This document shows positions 13,481-20,901 of a DNA stretch of 25,577 nucleotides, one piece after another; the stretch's first letter is position 1, and the number at the start of each line of letters is the position of its first letter. Source of the stretch: DATMQA01 sp035566895 (GTDB taxonomy: Bacteria > Verrucomicrobiota > Verrucomicrobiia > Limisphaerales > UBA8199). A program made the position numbers and the translations under genes. The notes below the pieces were generated by a model. The model made no database searches. It was not told the DNA's origin and saw only the letters and a program-made list of their open reading frames with translations. The stretch covers positions 1-25,577 of the forward strand of contig DATMQA010000178.1 in assembly GCA_035566895.1 (NCBI GenBank), given 5' to 3'.

Positions 13481-15786
13481 CACACTCGAAACTAAGGCAT
13501 TCGAGCGAAAATAAACTCGGTTCTGCTATGAGAACACATGATTCGGTCTCTCGCCGCGGGTTTCTGAAAACGGTGACGCTCTGCGGCGCCTCTGCCGCGG
13601 TCGGCACCCTCGACCTGTCGTTGACGGCGCTGGCGGCCGGCGACGCCACCAAACCCGGCTGGACCGAGCGCCCGATGCGCTGGGCGCAGCTCACCCTGGT
13701 CGAAGATGACCCGGGCAAATTCGACTTGCCATTCTGGCTCGACTATTTCCGGCGCACGCGCTCGGACGCCGCCTGTCTGAGCGCCGGCGGCTGCGTCGCC
13801 TATTACCCGACGCAGATACCCTTTCACCATCGCAGCGCCTGGCTCAAAGATTCGGACCCGTTCGGCGCGCTCGTCGCCGGCTGCCGCAAGCTCGGCATGG
13901 CGGTCGTCGCCCGCACCGATCCGCATGCGACTTATGACGATGCCCGGGAAGCGCACCCGGACTGGATCGCCGTCGATGCCGATGGCAAACCGCGCCGCCA
14001 CTGGGCCTCGCCGGAGATGTGGGTGACGTGCGCGCTGGGACCGTACAATTTCGAGTTCATGACGGCGGTCAAGCGGGAGATCATGTCGCGCTACATGGTT
14101 GATGGCATCTTCATCAATCGCTGGGACGGCTCGGGCATGTGTTATTGCGAGCATTGCCGGGAAAACTTCAAAACGGCGAGCGGGTTCGACCTGCCCCGCA
14201 CCAGCAATCCCCGGGACCGGGCGCGGCGCGCCCACCTGCTGTGGCGCCAGCAACGGCTGTTTGATTTGTGGCAGTTGTGGGACGGCGAAATCCGCAAGAT
14301 TAACCACCACGCCCGGGTGATTCCCAACACGGGCGGCGGCGCGACCAGCTCGCTGGACATGAAAAAAATCGGCGAACTGGCCGACACGCTGTTCGCGGAC
14401 CGCCAGGCCCGGCACGGACTTACCGTTCCGTGGAGCAATGGGAAGAACGGCAAGGAGTTCCGCGCGACGATGGGGCGCAAGCCGATTGTGGGGATTTTCA
14501 GCGTCGGTTTCGAGGAGCCGTACCGCTGGAAGGACTCCGTTCAGAGTGAGGCTGAAATTCGGCTGTGGGTGGCCGATGGCGTCGCCAACGATCTGCGTCC
14601 CTGGTTCACCAAATTCTCCGGCACACTCCGCGACAAACGCTGGCTCAAGGTCGTCGAGGATATCTACACGCGGCACCATCGCTGGGAGAAATACCTGCGT
14701 AACGACGCCCCGCTGGCGCGGGTGGCCCTGGTTTATTCGCAGCAAACGGCCTGGTTCTGCGACCGCCTGCGCGACCGAGTTGAAGACCCCACACTCGGCT
14801 GGTACCAGGCGCTGATAGAAGCGCGCATTCCCTTTGAAATGGTTCACGACCGGCTCCTCGACCCCGCGCATATCGGCCAATTCAAAACGCTGATTCTGCC
14901 CAATATCGCCGCCCTGTCCGACGAACAGTGCGCGCAACTGGCCCAATTCGTCGAACGTGGCGGCGGGCTCGTTGCCACCCACGAAACCTCGTTGTACGAC
15001 GAGTGCGGTGAGCCGCGAAAGGATTTTGGCCTCGCGAGCCTGTTCGGTGTTTCCTTCAAGGGCCAGCCGCCCGGACCAATGCACAACTCGTATTTGCGCC
15101 TGGACCATTCGGCGCCGGCGGCTGGCGTCCTGCTCAAAGGACTCGAAGACGCGCCGCGGATCATCAATGGCGTTTGGCGGCTTGAAGTGGAACCGCTGGA
15201 GAAATCCCCGGCGACTGCGTTGCTGACCCTGATCCCATCCTATCCCGACTTGCCGATGGAGAAAGTTTATCCCCGCACGACCGAAACCGGCCCCGCGCAA
15301 GTCTTTCTCCGCGAGCGTGGCCGCGGGCGGGTGGTTTATTTTCCGTGGGACATCGACCGCACGTTTTGGGAAGTGCTGGCCGTCGAGCATGGCAGACTGC
15401 TGGCGAACGCCGTGGCCTGGGCGACGAACGAAGAGCCGCCGGTGACGGTTTCCGGCCAGGGAGTATTGGAGGTGACCGTCTGGCGCCAAAAAGACTCCAT
15501 GACGGTTCACCTCGTGAACCTCACGAACCCGATGATGATGAAAGGGCCAATGCGCGAACTGCTGCCGGTGGGCGAACAGAAAGTCAGCGTGCGGCTCCCC
15601 GCCGGGATGAAAGCAGGAAAAGTCCGGTTGCTGGCGGCTGACCAGGCCCCGCGGCACGTTCACTCCGGCACACACCTGACCGTCACTGTCCCGTCCGTGC
15701 TGGACCACGAAGTCGTCGCCATCGATCTGTTCCCCGGAGTCCGGGCCGGCCTTGGAATCCGGCCGCTCAAGCAAACCCCAACCTGA
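13477..15786 (+). CDS. Tat-exported glycoside hydrolase-like protein with beta-galactosidase trimerisation-like domain
   Basis: The 769-residue product carries a twin-arginine signal SRRGFLKTVTLCGASAAVG. A TIM-barrel-like part (about 65-390) follows, then a class-I-amidotransferase-like domain (about 410-535) resembling the trimerisation domain of GH42-type beta-galactosidases, e.g. LILPNIAALSDEQCAQLAQF. A small beta-rich C-terminus completes it. The barrel has MVDGIFINRWDG (D209) followed by CYCEHCRENF, a pattern of the 'hypothetical glycosyl hydrolase 6'-like group. The catalytic pair is not assigned. ATG 13477 overlaps the upstream stop; ATG 13528 (752 residues) would place the twin arginine nearer the N-terminus and is a fair alternative. 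Tat export suggests folding, perhaps with a metal, before transport. Confidence 0.75.
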   Translation: MTHSKLRHSSENKLGSAMRTHDSVSRRGFLKTVTLCGASAAVGTLDLSLTALAAGDATKPGWTERPMRWAQLTLVEDDPGKFDLPFWLDYFRRTRSDAACLSAGGCVAYYPTQIPFHHRSAWLKDSDPFGALVAGCRKLGMAVVARTDPHATYDDAREAHPDWIAVDADGKPRRHWASPEMWVTCALGPYNFEFMTAVKREIMSRYMVDGIFINRWDGSGMCYCEHCRENFKTASGFDLPRTSNPRDRARRAHLLWRQQRLFDLWQLWDGEIRKINHHARVIPNTGGGATSSLDMKKIGELADTLFADRQARHGLTVPWSNGKNGKEFRATMGRKPIVGIFSVGFEEPYRWKDSVQSEAEIRLWVADGVANDLRPWFTKFSGTLRDKRWLKVVEDIYTRHHRWEKYLRNDAPLARVALVYSQQTAWFCDRLRDRVEDPTLGWYQALIEARIPFEMVHDRLLDPAHIGQFKTLILPNIAALSDEQCAQLAQFVERGGGLVATHETSLYDECGEPRKDFGLASLFGVSFKGQPPGPMHNSYLRLDHSAPAAGVLLKGLEDAPRIINGVWRLEVEPLEKSPATALLTLIPSYPDLPMEKVYPRTTETGPAQVFLRERGRGRVVYFPWDIDRTFWEVLAVEHGRLLANAVAWATNEEPPVTVSGQGVLEVTVWRQKDSMTVHLVNLTNPMMMKGPMRELLPVGEQKVSVRLPAGMKAGKVRLLAADQAPRHVHSGTHLTVTVPSVLDHEVVAIDLFPGVRAGLGIRPLKQTPT

Positions 15787-15804
15787 ACACTATCCGGTAA
15801 TCTC

Positions 15805-17643
15805 ATGCGAAGCCCCACCGATTCGGCCGATTCATTCCCTGCTCTTGCGGGTTGCAGGCAGCGCATCATGCCGCTGCTCCTGCTAGCCCTGGGCCTCACC
15901 ACCACTATTCAAATGGCGGTTGCGGCGCCCGACCTCACCGCCATCCCGGTCCGCGGCAGCCTGGCTCTCAACCAGCCCGTCGCCGTCTATAACAACTGGT
16001 CCGCTTATGATGAGCTTTCGGACAACATCGAACTGACCGAAAGCCTGGCCATGAAAGAGGTGGACCAGATCCTCCGCCTCCGCCGCTCCGGCGTGCGCAT
16101 CGATTATTACGTCATGGACGCTTTTTGGTACTCGACCAATGGCGGCTATCGCGAGTTCCGCCGCCCGCATTGGCCCAATGGCCCCGACCGCTGGCTCAAA
16201 GCTTGCCTCGAACACCAGATCAAACCCGGCCTCTGGGTTGCCTCCAATGTCCCTTTTCGGCTCGAGGTCCTGCCCGAATGGCGCTCCTCGATGGATGCCA
16301 CCGGCTCGGCCATGTGCTTTTTCGACGGCGGTTTTCTGGCCCAGTTTATCGATACCCTCCAGTTCTGGTACGACCGCGGAGTGCGCCTGTTCAAATTCGA
16401 TTTCGCCAACCTCACCATCGCCACGCCAGCCGCGGCCAAAAGCTTTACCAAAGACGAGATCATCCGCCAGAACGGCGAGGCACTACGAGCGGCGCTGCAG
16501 CATTTCAAGCAGAAGAACCCGGAGGTGCTTTTCGCCGCCTTTAATGGTTTCGGCGGCGATACCGAAGGCACCGCGGCCCCCATCCGCCAGACCGTTGACC
16601 TGCGCTGGCTCGAAGCCTTTGATTCCCTCTACTGCGGCGACCCGCGGTTCTCGGATGTGCCGGCGATGAACTCCTGGCGCTCGATGGACCTTTATTCCGA
16701 TCACATGGTGCGCTACTACGAAGCCAACGGCGTGCCCCTGGAGCGAATCGACAATACGGGCTGCATGTTCGGCGTCGCCGGCACGTGTTATCAACGCCGC
16801 ACCGCCGCCTGGAAAAGCATGCTCCTGCTCGAACACGCTCGCGGCGGCTGGATGAATGTGTATTACGGCAATCTTGAACTGCTCGACGACGCCAAAGCCG
16901 AATGGTTCGCCAAGGTCCAAAAGATCTATTTCCTGCTCCAATCCTTCGGCCGAACCTTTCCCTTTGGCGGTCTGCCGGGGAAGGAGGAACCTGGCGGATT
17001 CTGTTCCATCGACGCCAGCGGCGCCCTTTACACCGTAGTCAATCCCTCGCAGGCCGTGCGGGTGGTCCGGCTTCCCCAACTGCATCGCCTGCAGCCACCC
17101 CTGGCTTCCGGCCGGCTTCAATTCCGCGATGCCGGTTTCCAGCCCCGGTTGTCCCGAGACGAGCTGACCCTCGGCCCCGAGCAACTCGCCGTGGTGGGCT
17201 ACGGCGAATACGCCAAATCCAAGTACGACCTCGGGATCCAGGAAGACGTCATTATCCCCAAAGAAATTCGTCCCCTCAGCGCGCAGTGCGCACCGGACGG
17301 AACCAATGCGGTGCTGGCGACCCTCAACGCTCCCGCCACGGGCGACCTGCGCATCGTCCTGCGCCAGTTTGCGGGCGGCAAGCCCCGGCGATCCTCCGCC
17401 GGCGCGCCGCCCAACGGCACGACGCTGGCCAAGCTGCTCAAGATCGAAGTCTCGCAAAACCACCACTCCCGGCCGGTGGTGTGCCAATATGACAAAGCGA
17501 TCTGGAGCGGCCTCTCCTGGGGCGTCGGTGAAGTCCCCCACCACGAGCTGGACGCCGGCCTCCCCATTACGATCCGCTGCACTTCATCGGAGAAGCAACC
17601 GGTGGAATTGCGCCTGGAATTCTATGCCGTGAAGTACGATTGA
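15805..17643 (+). CDS. Clan GH-D-like glycoside hydrolase (GH27/GH36 alpha-galactosidase-like), exported
   Basis: The 612-residue protein starts at ATG 15805, 18 bases after the previous gene. It has a signal peptide with basic residues R18 and R20 and core MPLLLLALGLTTTIQMAVA; ATG 15868 would remove the positive charges and is less likely. The (beta/alpha)8-like part has IDYYVMDAFWY (D105) and RLFKFDFAN with K197-F-D199. The KxD motif marks the nucleophile in GH27/GH31/GH36 enzymes. The acid/base is probably in the FDSLYCGDPRFSDVPAMNSW region (about 270-300), but I cannot assign it. The last 250 residues are beta-rich. By family it would release alpha-linked galactose or a similar sugar. The gene ends 4 bases from the convergent downstream gene. 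Confidence 0.72.
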   Translation: MRSPTDSADSFPALAGCRQRIMPLLLLALGLTTTIQMAVAAPDLTAIPVRGSLALNQPVAVYNNWSAYDELSDNIELTESLAMKEVDQILRLRRSGVRIDYYVMDAFWYSTNGGYREFRRPHWPNGPDRWLKACLEHQIKPGLWVASNVPFRLEVLPEWRSSMDATGSAMCFFDGGFLAQFIDTLQFWYDRGVRLFKFDFANLTIATPAAAKSFTKDEIIRQNGEALRAALQHFKQKNPEVLFAAFNGFGGDTEGTAAPIRQTVDLRWLEAFDSLYCGDPRFSDVPAMNSWRSMDLYSDHMVRYYEANGVPLERIDNTGCMFGVAGTCYQRRTAAWKSMLLLEHARGGWMNVYYGNLELLDDAKAEWFAKVQKIYFLLQSFGRTFPFGGLPGKEEPGGFCSIDASGALYTVVNPSQAVRVVRLPQLHRLQPPLASGRLQFRDAGFQPRLSRDELTLGPEQLAVVGYGEYAKSKYDLGIQEDVIIPKEIRPLSAQCAPDGTNAVLATLNAPATGDLRIVLRQFAGGKPRRSSAGAPPNGTTLAKLLKIEVSQNHHSRPVVCQYDKAIWSGLSWGVGEVPHHELDAGLPITIRCTSSEKQPVELRLEFYAVKYD

Positions 17644-17647
17644 CAGA

Positions 17648-19618
17648 CTACTGCACCAGCACGCGGTAGAACTTTTTTGCTGCGGTTGGCGCCACGGTAT
17701 AAGGCGACGCGGCATTATTCGTGGCCCACGGCCCGGTGACGTTATTGGCCTCCAGGAGCGTGCCCACCGGCCAGGTCAACCGCACGTTCGCGCCGACTCG
17801 CTGGATGGTCAACGTGACGCTTGTGGACGCGTTGTAGAGGCTGAGCACCTGGTCCGGCGTGAACGCGTAATTGAAAACGGCGACTTCGTCGATCAGCCCA
17901 TTAAAGGTGCGGTTGACATTATTCGCGTCATTGCCAATGTGCGCGTTTCCATCCCACACTGCATTTAAATGCTGGATGGGGTTGTCCACCGAGGACACAC
18001 CATTGGTGTTGATGACGTAGAGCGTCGCGTTGGTTGGGTTTACCACCAGGGCCACAAATGACCATTGGTTGAAAGGAGGGACCAAACCGGACTGAAAATT
18101 ATAGGTCGCCGGATCGTCGTTCCAGTTGTAGCCAATTTGGTCGTTATACGAGTAACCGATGCCCGCCGCGATGGTGGTGGCGCCGCGGCTGACGAACACG
18201 CCGGGGGTGTATGGGCTTTGGGAACCATTCGGATTGAGCCACAGCGTGAGCGTCGCGGTGTTGGTGTTGAGGTACAAGCTCGGCACCGTCACCCACGATT
18301 GGTCGGTGTTGGCCGTGGACTCCAGCGCGTAGTTGTTGGTTTCAAATCCTGGAAAATCGGGCGGCTGCGGACCGGCGATGGCGTAGAAGCCATTGGTGGC
18401 GACGCTCCCGTAGGTTCCGGCCAGTCCGCCCGCGTAGTCGTAGGCGGGCGGGTTGGTGGCCGGATTACCGGTTTCGTTCAGGCGCCAGTGGGCGATTGGA
18501 TTGGCGGCCAGAACGGCGTTTTCATAAGGCGTCCCGCTGGGCTGAGCCAGCGTCAGGGTCGCCGCAGGGGCACTGGTGACGGCGCCGGCACCGGCCGTGT
18601 TGGTGACCACCAGCGTGTAGGCGGCGACATCCGCCGGGCCTACATTCGTGATGACCAAATTAGCGGTCAACGCGCCGGAGGTTTTGCCCCCGTTGGTGAT
18701 GTTGGTGCCGTTCTTCCTCCACTGGTAGGCCAGCGGAGTGCCGATGACCGTCGCGCTGAACCGCGCGGTTCGCCCCGGGTAGAGCACTCGGGAGACTGGT
18801 TCAACGACAATCTGTGGCGGGATCGGGTGGACGCTCGTGAGGGTGATGCTGCGGACGTAAAAATCCGTATCGCTATTAGTGGGGTCCGAGAGGGCGTCGT
18901 ACAGCTCGAACTGGATCCAATCGATCGGCCCGGAGTTTTTCAAGGTTCCAGCATTCGTGTAAGCCATCGCCGGATTATTGAGCGGCGTCAGGGTGAATTG
19001 ATAATTGTCCGGGCCGGTCAGCGCGAAATCGAGCCGCGCACCCGCGGCGGCGGTATTGGTGTCATAGAGGGCGGAGTAACTATTCCCGGCGCCGTCACCG
19101 ATCTTCCAGTTACCCACATTGGCATCATAGGGGTAGTAATCGAACATATACAGCGCGGCTCTCTCAACCGACCCCGAGCTGCCGGAATAAACGTTGTTGC
19201 TGCCGGAAACGAGCTTGATGGTATAGCCGCGGAAGAAGATGCGATTGGTAGGATTTTCAAAGACCGTGCTGAGCGTCTGGCCGACCTGCAGCGGGGCGAA
19301 GCCACGCCCGGCTTCAGCGAGATCGGAGCCGTTCGGTTTGCCATTTGGGTTGAACAGCGTCCAGGACAGCCCCAGGTGATTGAACGGCGATGAGTTGTCC
19401 ATGCCCTGTTGGATGGCCGAGCCGCTGGTCCCAGTGAAGTCCCAAGGAGAAAAGCCGAACCCTCCGTTTTGCCCCGCGAACCAGCCGCTGGCGTAGGTGG
19501 GGTCGGTCGCGGAGTCGGAGGCGATTTGTCCAGAGCAAATTCCTGTCAGTATGGCAGTTGCGCCCGAGACGGCGCATGCCATGACGACGCCGCGCCTAAG
19601 CATAATGTACCTTCTCAT
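17648..19618 (-). CDS. Secreted protein with novel N-terminal domain, Ig-like and LamG domains
   Basis: The 656-residue product has a signal peptide (about 1-31, ending near CSGQIA). A roughly 230-residue N-terminal domain begins TYASGWFAGQNGGFGF and is clearly homologous to the whole mature part of the neighbouring PEP-CTERM protein. An Ig-like domain follows (about 270-355: RTARFSATVIGTPLAYQWRK), then a LamG/concanavalin-like domain (about 365-600: PIAHWRLNETG to DEVAVFNYAFTPDQVLSLYN). The C-terminal tail ends KKFYRVLVQ. It probably binds surface or extracellular glycan; no catalytic motif is visible. The start at 19618 aligns with the paralogue's start; an ATG at 19603 preceded by AGAAGG is an alternative. 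The long plus-strand frame over it is a shadow. Confidence 0.85.
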   Translation of the reverse strand: MRRYIMLRRGVVMACAVSGATAILTGICSGQIASDSATDPTYASGWFAGQNGGFGFSPWDFTGTSGSAIQQGMDNSSPFNHLGLSWTLFNPNGKPNGSDLAEAGRGFAPLQVGQTLSTVFENPTNRIFFRGYTIKLVSGSNNVYSGSSGSVERAALYMFDYYPYDANVGNWKIGDGAGNSYSALYDTNTAAAGARLDFALTGPDNYQFTLTPLNNPAMAYTNAGTLKNSGPIDWIQFELYDALSDPTNSDTDFYVRSITLTSVHPIPPQIVVEPVSRVLYPGRTARFSATVIGTPLAYQWRKNGTNITNGGKTSGALTANLVITNVGPADVAAYTLVVTNTAGAGAVTSAPAATLTLAQPSGTPYENAVLAANPIAHWRLNETGNPATNPPAYDYAGGLAGTYGSVATNGFYAIAGPQPPDFPGFETNNYALESTANTDQSWVTVPSLYLNTNTATLTLWLNPNGSQSPYTPGVFVSRGATTIAAGIGYSYNDQIGYNWNDDPATYNFQSGLVPPFNQWSFVALVVNPTNATLYVINTNGVSSVDNPIQHLNAVWDGNAHIGNDANNVNRTFNGLIDEVAVFNYAFTPDQVLSLYNASTSVTLTIQRVGANVRLTWPVGTLLEANNVTGPWATNNAASPYTVAPTAAKKFYRVLVQ

Positions 19619-19898
19619 GGGGGTTGGAAGTATTGAGTTCTTAGTTCATCCGCTCTGTTTCGATCAATGAATGGCTTGGACACGCAGAACGAAGTTCGGC
19701 GCCCGTTCGACCAAATCGGTTGCGGACTTCTCTCTCACCTTAGTTCACATCGGGAACGCTGGCAACTTGCCCCCGGTCGCTGCGTTCGCCGGTCGCCCGG
19801 ACGTTTTGAAGGCACATTGGGAGAGAAAATTTTGAGCAATAGGCCTCTCCCAGCGACCTTGTCACTAGCCGTGGACTGCTTACAAAGACTCCCAGGTT

Positions 19899-20720
19899 TT
19901 ACTTTCGCCGACGCAGGAAAACAAGGCCGCCGGCTCCCAACCCGATGAGCGCAAAAGTGGAAGGCTCAGGGATGATCGTCATGCTGCTAATTTCGAAATT
20001 GTTGGCCGTATCGTTCGGCCCGCCAGAAGTGCCGTCCCATAACCGGTAGTCAACCCAAGTGATCGGCCCCGCGAGTGTTCCAGACTGGGAGTAAGGGGTG
20101 GCCCCATTCAGCGGCGTCAAGGTCAGTGAATAGGTGGTCGCCGAGTTTAGCGTCAGGGCAATTCTCAGGCCGGCCGCGCCGGTGGTGGTGGAAGAGAGAC
20201 TGGTACCCGTGCCGCCACCCGCATCGTTGACGCTCCAGTTACTTGCGGAGTAGTTGAATACAGAGAGCCGGAGTGCAGCCGCGTTGTTACCAGGAGCATT
20301 GTTGTCGGGGCCGCTGGTGAACAACAAATCAAATCCGCGATAAAAATGGAATGCGGTGGGGTTGTTTATGACCGTCTCGAACCTCTGAGTGGGCTGCAAC
20401 CCGCCCACCTCACTAATGGCGCGCCCGGCATTAGCAAGACCGGTGTTATTGGCATGGGTGAACAGTGTCCACGCTGTTCCGATAGGAGAGGAACTGGTCA
20501 GCCCTTGATATGTCCCGGCCGGTGTGGGGTCGGTCCCATTAAAGCTCCAGGCTCCGAAGCCGGACCCGCCGTTTTGCCCGGCTGCCCATCCGCCGCTGTA
20601 GGTGGGATTGGTCGCGTAGTCAGCGGCAATCTGAGCCGAGCAGACACTTGGCATTATTGCCGTCGCGGCCGAAACGGCGCACGCGGTGGCCGCGCCACTC
20701 ATCAGAAAATGGCTTCTCAT
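19899..20720 (-). CDS. PEP-CTERM sorting domain-containing protein
   Basis: The 273-residue protein starts MRSHFLMSGAATACAVSAAT with a signal peptide ending near CSAQIA. Its mature domain begins TYSGGWAAGQNGGSGFGAWS. It ends in a classical PEP-CTERM signal: IIPEPSTFALIGLGAGG, a hydrophobic helix, then RRRK. Such proteins are processed by exosortase/EpsH systems and usually go to the outer surface or extracellular matrix; no exosortase is in this window. ATG 20720 is chosen because AAGGAG lies 3 bases upstream and the signal peptide follows directly. An in-frame ATG at 20789 adds 23 polar residues and lacks a ribosome site. The N-terminal domain is paralogous to the downstream Ig/LamG protein. 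Confidence 0.88.
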   Translation of the reverse strand: MRSHFLMSGAATACAVSAATAIMPSVCSAQIAADYATNPTYSGGWAAGQNGGSGFGAWSFNGTDPTPAGTYQGLTSSSPIGTAWTLFTHANNTGLANAGRAISEVGGLQPTQRFETVINNPTAFHFYRGFDLLFTSGPDNNAPGNNAAALRLSVFNYSASNWSVNDAGGGTGTSLSSTTTGAAGLRIALTLNSATTYSLTLTPLNGATPYSQSGTLAGPITWVDYRLWDGTSGGPNDTANNFEISSMTIIPEPSTFALIGLGAGGLVFLRRRK

Positions 20721-20833
20721 GGTCTCCTTCCGGCCGGAGGCGGCACTTTGTTCTGTGTTCGGGGTGCTGGGTGAAAAGTGGCTTCTCATGTTGGTACGGC
20801 TGGTTGATGGTTTGTTGTGCTATTTGTGCGAAT

Positions 20834-20862
20834 TCTTTACCATAAATTAACCATTTTGGCAA
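20834..20862 (-). promoter_or_regulatory. Candidate promoter of the PEP-CTERM gene
   Basis: Read on the minus strand, TTGCCA (20862-20857) resembles a -35 box at 5 of 6 positions. TAAAGA (20839-20834) follows after 17 bases as a weak -10, in a locally AT-rich stretch. It would give a leader of roughly 105 bases before the start at 20720. Confidence 0.3.
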
Positions 20863-20901
20863 TAGCTCAATTGGACTACGTGCAAACCCAAAAAGCGGAA
20901 A

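Noticed and set aside
13492..15774. 760-codon antisense frame under the Tat-exported glycosidase
   Set aside because: The plus-strand frame has a Tat signal, domain motifs and operon overlap; the antisense frame has none.
18065..19393. 442-codon plus-strand frame over the Ig/LamG gene
   Set aside because: The minus-strand protein has a signal peptide, recognisable domains and a paralogue next door; the plus frame is compositionally odd (Arg/Gly/Val rich).
19667..19948. 93-codon plus-strand frame between the two secreted paralogues
   Set aside because: It overlaps the 3' end of the PEP-CTERM gene, shows no family resemblance and has no ribosome site; the 280-base gap 19619-19898 is more likely the leader of the Ig/LamG gene.
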